Assembly (NCBI RefSeq): GCF_014904795.1
Contig: NZ_JACZFS010000048.1
Coordinates: 1 to 64,000 of the forward strand
DNA: 64,000 nt
Reading direction: 5' to 3'
Source: Nisaea nitritireducens
GTDB taxonomy: Bacteria > Pseudomonadota > Alphaproteobacteria > Thalassobaculales > Thalassobaculaceae
Position 1 is the stretch's first letter. Each line of letters begins with the position of its first letter. The translations under genes were made by a program, and so were the position numbers. Below are positions 24,980 through 32,963 of this stretch, one piece after another. The notes under the pieces were generated by a model. It saw only the letters and a program-made list of their open reading frames with translations. It did no database searches and was not told the DNA's origin.

Positions 24980-26107
24980 ATGATTACACGCAGAACCCTG
25001 ATTGCGGGTCTTGTCGCCTCCGGAGCCACGGCCCTGGTCTCCGCTCCGCTCACGGCCGGGCAGGACAATGACCGCCTGCTGATATCCTGCGCCCGGAAGC
25101 CCGACGGCAGCTTCGTGCTGGTCGGCTTCACCGAGAATGGCTCGGTACCGTTCGAGCTCCCTCTGCCGGGGAGAGGCCATGCGACAACCATTTCGCCTGA
25201 CGGCAAGACCGCAGTCCACATGGCCCGTCGGCCCGGCCGCTTCATGCTGGTTGCAGACCTGGAGACCGGCACGCTCCGGGATCTGGTGAACGCGCCGGAA
25301 GGGCGCCATTTCTATGGCCATGCCGCTTTCTCTCCCGACGGCCGCCAGCTTTTCACCACGGAGAACGATTTCGACAATGCAAAGGGCGCCATCGGCGTCT
25401 GGACTACCGGCAACAGCTTTGAGCGGGTCGGGGAATGGGACAGCCAGGATATCGGCCCGCACGACGTCAGCCTGATGCCGGACGGCGTGACGATGGTCAT
25501 CGCCAATGGCGGTATCCTGACCCATCCGGACAGCGGCCGCGCCAAGCTGAATATCGCCGACATGAAACCGAGCCTCGCCTTCCTCGACGCCCGCGACGGC
25601 AGCTTCATCCGCAAGGTCGAACTGCCGGCGGAACTGCACAAGAACAGCATCCGCCACCTCGATACAGGGCCGGACGGCACCGTGCTGTTCGGCATGCAGT
25701 ATCAGGGCGATGCTTCCGATGCGCCTCCACTTGTCGGGATGATCGGACGTGACGGGAAAAGCACCCTTTTCGACGCGCCTGAAACTCTCACACCTGGACT
25801 GAAAGGCTATTGCGCTGACGTCGCCATCGATCCGAGCGGCAAGTTCGGCGCGAGCACCTTCCCGCGTGGCAACCGGATCGCAATCTGGTCTATCCCGGAC
25901 GGCAATTTGGTCTCCTTCAACAGCGCCCGCGACAGCGCCGGCGTTGCCGCCGGACCGCACCCGGGCGGGTTCAGATTCTCCACCGGATTCGGCAGGCTGC
26001 TCTCCCGCATCGCCGATCCGGAGAGCCTCGTCACAGAAGGCTATGTTCAGCGATTTGCCGGATTGGCATTCGACAACCATATGACTGCCCTGGAGCGGCA
26101 TCTCTAG
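24980..26107 (+). CDS. DUF1513 beta-propeller-like protein
   Basis: A 375-residue exported protein. The N-terminus MITRRTLIAGLVASGATAL has twin arginines and looks like a Tat signal. The rest consists of repeated strands such as GRGHATTISPDGKTAVHMARRPG and HAAFSPDGRQLFTTENDFD, typical of a seven-bladed WD40/YVTN-type propeller, family DUF1513. This family closes the imelysin/DUF1111/imelysin set in other bacteria. Its precise job is unknown; a binding or assembly role in the periplasm is the natural guess. Confidence 0.86.
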   Translation: MITRRTLIAGLVASGATALVSAPLTAGQDNDRLLISCARKPDGSFVLVGFTENGSVPFELPLPGRGHATTISPDGKTAVHMARRPGRFMLVADLETGTLRDLVNAPEGRHFYGHAAFSPDGRQLFTTENDFDNAKGAIGVWTTGNSFERVGEWDSQDIGPHDVSLMPDGVTMVIANGGILTHPDSGRAKLNIADMKPSLAFLDARDGSFIRKVELPAELHKNSIRHLDTGPDGTVLFGMQYQGDASDAPPLVGMIGRDGKSTLFDAPETLTPGLKGYCADVAIDPSGKFGASTFPRGNRIAIWSIPDGNLVSFNSARDSAGVAAGPHPGGFRFSTGFGRLLSRIADPESLVTEGYVQRFAGLAFDNHMTALERHL

Positions 26108-26228
26108 AGCCTGCCCCGGCACAACAACCGGTGCGACAGTTCGGCGACTGGGCCTGAACTTCGCGAAACGGTATAAGTAGAAACAATAGATCGTCGACCG
26201 AAAACGACCGACTAATTTGGAGAGAATA

Positions 26229-26612
26229 ATGCTGCGCAAAGTCGCTTTTATCGCCGCCCTCCTCGCCGTGACCGCAAGCCCGGTCCTGGCCGAGGGTGAC
26301 GCCGCGAAGGGCAAGAAGGTCTTCCGGAAATGCAAGGCCTGTCATGTCGTCGACAAGGAGAAAAACCGGGTCGGCCCTCATCTAGTCGGCATTTTCGGCC
26401 GTCCCGCTGCAGGCGTTGAGAAATTCAAATACTCCAAGGCAATGAAAGCCAAGGCCGAGGAAGGTCTTGTCTGGGATGAGGCCAGCATCGCCGAGTTTCT
26501 GAAGGCCCCGAAAAAATATCTCAAGGGCACCAAAATGGCCTTTGTCGGGCTGAAGAAGCAGGACGATATCGACAACGTCATCGCCTACATCAAAGCCGAA
26601 AGCGGAAAGTAA
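26229..26612 (+). CDS. Soluble cytochrome c (class I, c2-like)
   Basis: A 127-residue precursor with signal peptide MLRKVAFIAALLAVTASPVLA. The haem-binding site CKACH is close to the mature N-terminus and the sixth ligand methionine is in LKGTKMAFVGL. The length and the sequence KNRVGPHLVGIFGR are typical of alphaproteobacterial cytochrome c2/c550 electron carriers. ATG 26229 has GGAGAG seven bases upstream. It is 120 bases after DUF1513; it may have its own promoter, since a TATAAGT-like element precedes it near 26172. Confidence 0.92.
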   Translation: MLRKVAFIAALLAVTASPVLAEGDAAKGKKVFRKCKACHVVDKEKNRVGPHLVGIFGRPAAGVEKFKYSKAMKAKAEEGLVWDEASIAEFLKAPKKYLKGTKMAFVGLKKQDDIDNVIAYIKAESGK

Positions 26613-26634
26613 GACACTGCGCTTGGGAAGTGTG

Positions 26635-26670
26635 CCGCGCATCGGGCATCCGATGCGCGGTCAGTCTTTT
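26635..26670. terminator. Bidirectional terminator between cytochrome c and ChaN-like genes
   Basis: Arms CCGCGCATCGG / CCGATGCGCGG with a GCAT loop, followed on the plus strand by a short TCTTTT. The hairpin overlaps the end of the minus-strand gene and could serve both convergent genes. Confidence 0.6.
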
Positions 26671-27635
26671 GTGAAGTTGCTGAACCGGGCTTTCAGATCG
26701 GCGCAATAGTCCTTCTTCGGATGTGCCGGATCCGTGTACCAGACATAGTCGAACCTGCTGGCGGGAATCGCGTGTTCCTCGCCTGCCCAGACAATCTCAA
26801 GATCGCCTTCCAACAAACCAATAGACACTATGTTCTTTCCCCCGAACCGCTGTTCGAGGTGATAGCCAGCGCCGGTATCCCGGCGCGCATGCTGGCCTCC
26901 GGCGATCAGCACGGCACCGTCAGCCATCGCAGCGGATCGCACCATCGCCTCAGCGAGACTGGCATCCCGGGCGATCTGCACGGCAACCATCGGGGAAAGC
27001 TTCGTCCGGGGAATCAGGCCGCAGTGACCGCGATAGACCTCATCCAGAAGCGCATCGCGGACAGATTCAGGAACAGCCTCATCCAGCCGGAGAGCCGCCC
27101 TCAAATCCGTATTGGTCATATCGCCACGACTGATAGCCCGGACCGTGTCCGCGTCGAGATTTCCGGCGACCATCGGCAGACCGGCCGTCAGTGCCAGCTC
27201 CGCAATCGGCCGGTAGAATTTCCAGTCGGGCCAACCGGATTCGGCCCAACCGACAGCATCCGCAAACGCATCCGGGTCGGTATCTTCGGCCTCAACGAAA
27301 CTGTCGATCTCAGGTTGCTTGCCGCGCTCGATCATCTCCCAGACCAGAGCAGGCTTGCGCCCGGCGGCAATCATCCGACGGAGAATGTCGGCCTGAATGT
27401 CGTGATGCTCAGGATTGTCGTGCTTCTCGCCAAGCAACACGAAGCGCCGATCCGCAAGATCCGTCGCCAGCCGATCAATTGAAAGCGGCTCTCCCGTCTC
27501 CGTTTCAAACAAGGCGGGCGGCGGTGAGGCAGAGGCCGGAGCTGTATCAGCAAGCGCTGCAAAGCAGACGATCAGAGCGATGCCCAGAACGCCGCGCCAC
27601 CGCCCGGTAATGTGTGGGGGATAGGATATGATCAT
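26661..27635 (-). CDS. ChaN-like haem-binding protein
   Basis: A 324-residue protein of the ChaN/cofactor haem-binding family (PF04187 type), proteins exported to the periplasm or membrane and regulated by iron in some bacteria. The N-terminal hydrophobic segment (GVLGIALIVCFAALADTAPA) is a signal peptide; it lacks a standard lipobox, unlike classic ChaN lipoproteins. Family motifs are RFVLLGEKHDNPEHHDIQ at about residues 66-84 and ALVWEMIERGKQPEIDSF. The gene overlaps the stop codon of the preceding hypothetical gene by one base (TAATG), so the two are translationally coupled. Confidence 0.85.
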   Translation of the reverse strand: MIISYPPHITGRWRGVLGIALIVCFAALADTAPASASPPPALFETETGEPLSIDRLATDLADRRFVLLGEKHDNPEHHDIQADILRRMIAAGRKPALVWEMIERGKQPEIDSFVEAEDTDPDAFADAVGWAESGWPDWKFYRPIAELALTAGLPMVAGNLDADTVRAISRGDMTNTDLRAALRLDEAVPESVRDALLDEVYRGHCGLIPRTKLSPMVAVQIARDASLAEAMVRSAAMADGAVLIAGGQHARRDTGAGYHLEQRFGGKNIVSIGLLEGDLEIVWAGEEHAIPASRFDYVWYTDPAHPKKDYCADLKARFSNFTKD

Positions 27636-28159
27636 TAATCAAACAGGCTATCGATTGCGCTCTGGTCCATGATGTCGTCGATCTCAGCCTGATCGTACCG
27701 CGGCACAGTGCCGTTGATCACCCCGGAGATCTGCTCCAGCGTCAGTCTCACTTCACGGACCTTGGCCATGGTCTGGTTTCGGAACTCATCTTCGGATGCC
27801 GTGCCGTTCAGCTCTTTCAGAAGATCCCGTGTCATGAAGATCTGATCATTGGCCGATGCCACCAGATCCTCGAAGGCCTGGATGTATTCGTGCGGGGCAT
27901 TTTCATAGGCCCAGATGGCCAATTCCTTGTCGGAGAATCCGCTCGCCGCAAAATGCTCGATATATGTCGCCGGTTTCCATTCCTCGACCTCCTCAAGCAT
28001 CTCCGGCATGTCCGGAACGAGCTCAAGCAACATCACCACTTCATTGAAATGGTTCAGGTAATCTGTCGCCAGCAGGGAGGTCTCGTTGATATTGGTTCCC
28101 CGGACCAGCAACCTATATGTCTTGGTAAGGCGTGGCTGTGTCTCCATCGCGACGACCAT
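27635..28159 (-). CDS. Hypothetical acidic protein
   Basis: A 174-residue soluble protein I do not recognise. It is acidic and likely all-helical: YLNHFNEVVMLLELVPDMPEMLEEVEEW, then EHFAASGFSDKELAIWAYENAP and a C-terminal region with IDDIMDQSAIDSLFD. A hidden signal peptide is absent. ATG 28159 has GGGGA nine bases upstream; a second ATG at 28147 is possible. It is coupled with the ChaN-like gene downstream, which hints at a role connected with haem or iron, but that is only positional. Confidence 0.68.
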   Translation of the reverse strand: MVVAMETQPRLTKTYRLLVRGTNINETSLLATDYLNHFNEVVMLLELVPDMPEMLEEVEEWKPATYIEHFAASGFSDKELAIWAYENAPHEYIQAFEDLVASANDQIFMTRDLLKELNGTASEDEFRNQTMAKVREVRLTLEQISGVINGTVPRYDQAEIDDIMDQSAIDSLFD

Positions 28160-28336
28160 ACCGCATTCCCCAAACGTTTTAGACGCAATTCTATGACATA
28201 TACTCACAACTCATTAAAATTGCGTATATTTTAGGGAATTTCGAGACACTGTTTACCAACCGCTCGACCGGCTGGACCTATGATCATGTGCATAAGGAGC
28301 CGGGCGGGAAGAATCGCTGAATATCAGTGGTCGCTG

Positions 28337-28465
28337 TCAGCCCGCGAGATCGAAATCGCGCAGCTTGTCGGAGCCAGTCTCGGCAATGCTCTCCTCTACC
28401 GCCTCCAGTTTGCCGAGAATGCCTTCCGCGTTGACATGGAAATTCACGGAACCGGCGCCAGCCAT
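28337..28465 (-). CDS. Small protein, 42 aa
   Basis: The frame runs [20 protein letters not shown] and ends KLRDFDLAG. It has a near-ideal ribosome binding site (AGGAGACAGAC just before the ATG), sits in a 450-base gap between oppositely directed genes, and has codon third positions like its neighbours. It is too short for domain recognition. The predicted peptide is soluble, with a likely central amphipathic helix. The remaining sequence of this gap (28160-28336 and 28466-28614) holds no other gene that I can support. Confidence 0.45.
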   Translation of the reverse strand: MAGAGSVNFHVNAEGILGKLEAVEESIAETGSDKLRDFDLAG

Positions 28466-28614
28466 GTCTGTCTCCTGCTTGGCGTTGCAATGTGGTTTCA
28501 CCGACATGTCGAGCCAGCGTTCCGCGCTGTGGCATAGACCTTAAAAAAAATTGGCTCCCTTCGTTGCAACGGCAGGGCTGGATGTTGGCGGATCAACCGG
28601 TTAGCTTGCTTTTC

Positions 28615-29349
28615 ATGAGTAATCGGCTCCTCGCGTTCGGCTCTCTCCTGCTCGGCACCGCCCGCGACGTGCTGCCGATCGTGTTGGTCGTTGCCTTCTT
28701 CCAGCTGGCTGTCCTGCAGCAGCCCTTTCCGAACCTCGGGCAGACCCTGACCGGCCTGGTGATCGTGGTCATTGGCCTGACATTGTTCCTGCAGGGGCTG
28801 GAAATGGCCCTGTTTCCGATCGGCGAATTCCTTGCCGGCGCCCTCGCCCGCAAGGGCAGCCTCGTCTGGCTTTTGCTCTTTTCCTTCGGACTGGGTTTCG
28901 GCACGACGGTGGCCGAACCGTCGCTGATCGCGGTCGGGGACGAGGCTGCCCGCGTCATGGCGGAGGGCGGCTTTATTGGCAGCGACCCGGAAGCGATGAA
29001 TACCTATGCACTTGCGCTGCGCTACACGGTCGCCGTTTCGGTCGGACTTGCCATCGTTACAGGTGTGTTCCGTATCCTGAAGGGCTGGCCGCTACACTGG
29101 ATCATGATCGGCGGCTATGTGGTTGTGCAGGCGCTGACCGTTGTCGCGCCGGAAGAAATCATCGGCATCGCTTATGATTCCGGCGGCGTCACCACCTCCA
29201 CCGTCACCGTCCCGCTGGTCACCGCCCTCGGCGTCGGGCTGGCGACGGTCATCAAGGGCCGTAATCCGGCAATCGACGGTTTCGGGCTGATCGCCTTTGC
29301 GTCACTGTCACCGATGATTTTCGTCCTCATTTTCGGGATGGTGTTCTAG
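28615..29349 (+). CDS. DUF1538 membrane protein, first copy
   Basis: A 244-residue integral membrane protein of the DUF1538 family with about six to seven hydrophobic spans. Family hallmarks are [17 protein letters not shown] and [20 protein letters not shown], with glycine- and serine/threonine-rich stretches resembling transporter re-entrant motifs. In many genomes two DUF1538 units form one long protein; here they are two genes, with the second copy two bases downstream. ATG 28615 is used; ATG 28582 has a better AGGG and is possible. The operon also encodes a PII-like and a CBS protein, suggesting regulated transport of an unknown substrate. Confidence 0.85.
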   Translation: MSNRLLAFGSLLLGTARDVLPIVLVVAFFQLAVLQQPFPNLGQTLTGLVIVVIGLTLFLQGLEMALFPIGEFLAGALARKGSLVWLLLFSFGLGFGTTVAEPSLIAVGDEAARVMAEGGFIGSDPEAMNTYALALRYTVAVSVGLAIVTGVFRILKGWPLHWIMIGGYVVVQALTVVAPEEIIGIAYDSGGVTTSTVTVPLVTALGVGLATVIKGRNPAIDGFGLIAFASLSPMIFVLIFGMVF

Positions 29350-29351
29350 GC

Positions 29352-30182
29352 ATGGCGATGGAATGGGTCACCGCTCTCTACGAGGCTTTTCTCGGCACGT
29401 TGCTCGACGTGTTTCCGATTGCAGCGATCCTCGCCTTCTTCCAGCTGGTCGTACTGCGCCAGAGCATTCCGCAACTCAGCCGGGTTTTGCTCGGCTTTGT
29501 CTATGTCATCCTCGGGCTCGCGCTGTTCCTGGTCGGACTGGAAGAAGCCCTATTCCCGATTGGTGAGCTGATGGCGACGCAGTTGACCGATCCGGCCTTC
29601 ATCGCCCCTGGCCGCGATATCGAAAGCCTCGACTGGACGGATTATTACTGGGTCTATCTGTTTGCCGCGGCCATCGGGTTTTCAACGACCATCGCAGAGC
29701 CGTCACTGATCGCTGTCGCCAACAAGGCCAGCACCCTCACCGGCGGCGGTATCGACGGCCGAGGTCTGCGTATCGCCGTTGCCATCGGTGTCGCCCTCAG
29801 CATTGCCGTCGGCGCCTTCCGGATCGTCACCGGCACACCGCTCTATCTCTACATGATCGTTGGTTACGCACTCGTAGTGCTGCAGACGATCTACGCACCG
29901 CGCATGATCATTCCGCTGGCCTATGATTCCGGCGGCGTCACCACCTCCACCGTCACCGTTCCGCTGGTCACCGCCCTCGGCCTCGGCCTTGCCTCAACCG
30001 TCCCCGGACGGGACCCCGTACTGGACGGTTTCGGACTGATCGCCCTCGCCAGCCTGTTTCCGATGCTCAGCGTCATGAGTTATGCCCAGGTCGGTGCCTG
30101 GATGGCCACGCGCCGCAAAAAGCGCGAGGCCACCTCTTCCATTTCAGAAACAGAAACCCCACAGCCAGGGAGCCAGCAATGA
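29352..30182 (+). CDS. DUF1538 membrane protein, second copy
   Basis: A 276-residue membrane protein paralogous to its upstream neighbour: the same order of spans, [16 protein letters not shown] and [20 protein letters not shown]. It has a hydrophilic C-terminal tail rich in Arg, Lys and Ser (MATRRKKREATSS), likely cytoplasmic. It probably pairs with the first copy as a heterodimer. The PII-like gene starts four bases before its stop (ATGA overlap), so translation is coupled and regulation by that protein is likely. Confidence 0.86.
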   Translation: MAMEWVTALYEAFLGTLLDVFPIAAILAFFQLVVLRQSIPQLSRVLLGFVYVILGLALFLVGLEEALFPIGELMATQLTDPAFIAPGRDIESLDWTDYYWVYLFAAAIGFSTTIAEPSLIAVANKASTLTGGGIDGRGLRIAVAIGVALSIAVGAFRIVTGTPLYLYMIVGYALVVLQTIYAPRMIIPLAYDSGGVTTSTVTVPLVTALGLGLASTVPGRDPVLDGFGLIALASLFPMLSVMSYAQVGAWMATRRKKREATSSISETETPQPGSQQ

Positions 30183-30529
30183 AGTTCAAGCTGATAGTTG
30201 CCGTGGTAAGCGATGCCAAGACCGAAGTCGTGGTCGACACCGCACGGCAGTGCGGCGGGACCGGCAGCACCGTCATTACCAATGTCCGGGGCGAGGGCCT
30301 GAAACCCTCCTCCACCTTCCTCGGCCTTACCCTTGAGGGTCAGCGGGACATCGTTCTGCTGGTTGTCGAGGAGCATATGTCGCGTCATATCCTGGAAGAA
30401 ATCTGCCGGGCCGCCCGGTTCGATGAGGACCTTGGCAGCGGTGTCGCCTTCCAGATCGACATCGAGGACGCTGTCGGTCTGACCTCGCAAATCAAGGAAA
30501 TCGAAAAAGAGATCGAGGAAGAAATATGA
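30179..30529 (+). CDS. PII-like nitrogen-regulatory-fold protein
   Basis: A 116-residue small signal protein with the PII/GlnB fold. The start MKFKLIVAVVSDAKTEVVVDTA and the segment GGTGSTVITNVRGEGLKPSS correspond to the first strand, helix and T-loop base. The T-loop lacks the tyrosine that is uridylylated in GlnB and GlnK, so it is not a standard nitrogen sensor. The C-terminus is a charged helix (SQIKEIEKEIEEEI). PII-like proteins usually bind adenine nucleotides and gate membrane transporters. It overlaps both neighbours by four bases, in the operon with DUF1538 and CBS genes. Confidence 0.8.
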   Translation: MKFKLIVAVVSDAKTEVVVDTARQCGGTGSTVITNVRGEGLKPSSTFLGLTLEGQRDIVLLVVEEHMSRHILEEICRAARFDEDLGSGVAFQIDIEDAVGLTSQIKEIEKEIEEEI

Positions 30530-30933
30530 GCCACCATCCTTATGTGAAGGTCGAGGACGTGATGAGCGCTAACCCGCACGTCATCGACGGCCTCGCGACG
30601 GTGCGAAATGCCATCGACCTGATGCGGGAGCACAATGTCAGCTCACTGGTCATCGAACGGCGGGACGACATGGACGAGTACGGCGTCGTCACGGTCGGCG
30701 ATATCGCGGCGCATGTCGCCAGCAAGGACCGCTCGCCGGAACGCACCAGCGTCTACGAAATCATGTCGAAGCCGGTGCTGTCTGTCGATATCGGCATGGA
30801 TATCAAATACGCGATCCGCATGCTGAACCGGTTCAAGCTGACCCGTGCGCTTGTCACCCGTCAGGGCGATATGGTCGGCATCGTGACTCTCAGGGATATG
30901 GTTGTGCGCTATACTGAGCCTGACACGGCTTAA
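30526..30933 (+). CDS. CBS-domain protein
   Basis: A 135-residue protein made of two CBS motifs (a Bateman module), spanning about residues 9-65 and 76-133: KVEDVMSANPHVIDGLATVR then SVYEIMSKPVLSVD, with repeat ends VVTVGDIAAHVASKD and MVGIVTLRDMVVRYTE. Such modules bind AMP, ATP or similar ligands. It has no other domain, so it should act on a partner. ATGA overlap with the PII-like gene argues for co-production. Together with that gene it suggests the DUF1538 proteins respond to nucleotide state. Confidence 0.88.
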   Translation: MSHHPYVKVEDVMSANPHVIDGLATVRNAIDLMREHNVSSLVIERRDDMDEYGVVTVGDIAAHVASKDRSPERTSVYEIMSKPVLSVDIGMDIKYAIRMLNRFKLTRALVTRQGDMVGIVTLRDMVVRYTEPDTA

Positions 30934-30959
30934 GTCGGGTAACCGGATACCAAGACGAC

Positions 30960-32327
30960 ATGATCGGTATTCTGAACCATTCCGCCTACAGACATCTTTT
31001 TCTCGCGCAGGCGCTGTCTCTGCTCGGCAGCGGCCTGACAACCGTCGCCCTCGGACTGCTCGCCTATCAGATCGCAGGATCGGATGCCGGACTGGTGCTT
31101 GGCACCGCCCTCGCCATCAAGATGATCGCCTATGTCGTTCTCGGCCCTATCGGCGCCGCCCTCTCTTCCCGGTTTCGCAGAGGTCCCTTTCTCGTCGCAC
31201 TGGACCTTGTTCGGGCAGGATTCGTCTGCCTTCTGCCGTTCGTGACGGAAATCTGGCAGATCTATCTTCTGATCTTTCTCTTTCAGGCCTGTTCCGCCGC
31301 TTTCACGCCGACATTCCAGGCAACGATCCCGGACCTCCTTCCGGAGGAGCGCGATTACACGCGGGCCCTTTCCCTGTCGCGCCTGCTTTATGATCTGGAG
31401 CAACTGGCAAGCCCCGCGCTCGCCGGATTGCTTTTGTCGGTCATGACCTTCCACGGGCTCTTTGTCGGCAACGCACTTGGCTTTCTCGCCTCGGCAGCTC
31501 TCATCGTCACAGCATCGCTACCGGCGCAAAATCCGGACGCAATTGTGCGCAGCTTCCGTGACCGCGTCTCACGCGGAAGCTGGATCTACCTCAAGACACC
31601 ACGCCTGCGCGGTTTGCTCGCGTTGAGCTTTGCGGTATCCGCCGCCGGCTCCATGGTGATCGTCAATACTGTTGTTTTCGTCCGGGACGTGCTCGGCGGC
31701 AGCGAACGGGACGTCACGCTGTTCTATGCGAGTGCGGGGCTGGGGTCGATGCTCGTCGCCCTGACCCTGCCGAGACTGCTGGAGCACCGGCCGGCGCGAC
31801 CGATCATGCTTGCAGGCGGGGTGCTCCTGTCTCTCTCGCTCTGCGCCGGCACCGTAGCGGAAACCTATCTGCAAGCTCTCGCGGCATGGTGTGCAATCGG
31901 GATCGGCACATCCATGGTGATGACCCCGTCGGGACTGCTTCTGAGACAGTCTTGTCATCCCGAGGACAGAACAGATCTGTTCGCCGCCCAGTTCGCGCTC
32001 TCACACGCTTGCTGGCTTGTCGCCTATCCTTTGGCAGGATGGGTCGCGACGTCCTTCGGCATGGGTGTGGCCTTCTTGACACTCGCAGCCGGTGCGGCGA
32101 CCGGGCTGATCGCCGCACTGGTATTCTGGCCGGAACATGACCCGGTCGAACTTACACACGAGCATGAGGATCTGGTGCATGAGCACCCGATCCCCGACGA
32201 CGGGCACCATCAGGCGATACATCCTGTTCAGGGCGACCCGTCAGGACAGAAGCACCGGCATCACAAGCTTCGCCATAGCCATACCTTTATCATCGACGAT
32301 CACCACACGGCCTGGCCGCGCGGTTAG
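30960..32327 (+). CDS. MFS exporter with histidine-rich C-terminus
   Basis: A 455-residue major facilitator with 12 predicted spans, starting MIGILNHSAYRHLFLAQALS. The last 55 residues are hydrophilic and very rich in histidine (clusters ELTHEHEDLVHEHP, DDGHHQAIH and KHRHHKLRHSH). A histidine-rich C-terminal tail is a trait of the NreB-type nickel exporters of this superfamily, so metal ion efflux (Ni, Co or other divalent ions) is the favoured guess. It starts 26 bases after the CBS gene and is probably in the same transcript. Confidence 0.82.
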   Translation: MIGILNHSAYRHLFLAQALSLLGSGLTTVALGLLAYQIAGSDAGLVLGTALAIKMIAYVVLGPIGAALSSRFRRGPFLVALDLVRAGFVCLLPFVTEIWQIYLLIFLFQACSAAFTPTFQATIPDLLPEERDYTRALSLSRLLYDLEQLASPALAGLLLSVMTFHGLFVGNALGFLASAALIVTASLPAQNPDAIVRSFRDRVSRGSWIYLKTPRLRGLLALSFAVSAAGSMVIVNTVVFVRDVLGGSERDVTLFYASAGLGSMLVALTLPRLLEHRPARPIMLAGGVLLSLSLCAGTVAETYLQALAAWCAIGIGTSMVMTPSGLLLRQSCHPEDRTDLFAAQFALSHACWLVAYPLAGWVATSFGMGVAFLTLAAGAATGLIAALVFWPEHDPVELTHEHEDLVHEHPIPDDGHHQAIHPVQGDPSGQKHRHHKLRHSHTFIIDDHHTAWPRG

Positions 32328-32385
32328 AAACGCTGTGAGATAAAGGTACTGCCGGGAAGAAGGCGATCCCGGTGCAATTGCAGTC

Positions 32386-32829
32386 CTACCAGCTGCCGAT
32401 ATTTTCCATCGAAGCCCAAGGCTCGGCCGGCGCCAGCGCCTCGCCTTCCTGCAGGATCTCGATGGAAATGCCGTCCGGCGACTTCACGAAAGCCATGTAG
32501 CCGTCGCGCGGCGGGCGGTTGATGGTGACACCCGCATCCATGATCTTCTGGCAAGTCTCGTAAATGTTCTCAACGCGGAAGGCGAGATGCCCCCAAGCCC
32601 GACCGGTCGTGTACTCTTCCGGGTCCCAGTTATGGGTCAGCTCGATAACCGGCGCGCGCTTGTCCGAGGCAGCGGTTGCCTCGTCACCCGGCGCGTAGAG
32701 GAAAATGTTGGTGAAGCGGCCCTTCTCGCTGTCATAGCGATGGACTTCCTTGAGGCCGAGAATTTCGCAGTAGAATTTCAGGCTCTCGTCGACGTCGCTG
32801 ATCCGAACCATCGTGTGCAGATACCGCAT
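32386..32829 (-). CDS. gloA: Lactoylglutathione lyase (glyoxalase I, VOC family)
   Basis: A 147-residue vicinal-oxygen-chelate enzyme that isomerises the hemithioacetal of methylglyoxal and glutathione to S-lactoylglutathione. Metal ligands are positioned as in GloA: His in RYLHTMVR, Glu in IELTHNW, His in GHLAFRVEN and Glu in ISIEILQEG. The sequence DESLKFYCEILGLKEVHRYD is typical. ATG 32829 has GGGAG eleven bases upstream. It ends at a short plus-strand gap after the MFS gene, in convergent orientation. Confidence 0.87.
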   Translation of the reverse strand: MRYLHTMVRISDVDESLKFYCEILGLKEVHRYDSEKGRFTNIFLYAPGDEATAASDKRAPVIELTHNWDPEEYTTGRAWGHLAFRVENIYETCQKIMDAGVTINRPPRDGYMAFVKSPDGISIEILQEGEALAPAEPWASMENIGSW

Positions 32830-32963
32830 GTGCTCGCTCCCGCTTGGCATGCTTGTGAATTGGCGTTGGGATTATGACATTGCGCACGCGCCGCCCGCTG
32901 ACAAGTCCGCTTTCCGAAATGGGCTGGTTCCGTCCGTGCGGGAACTGTCCTGTCGGGCCTTCA

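Noticed and set aside
24830-26335. A 501-codon minus-strand frame opposite DUF1513 and cytochrome c.
   Set aside because: Antisense to genes with signal peptides and family motifs; no ribosome binding site or family resemblance.
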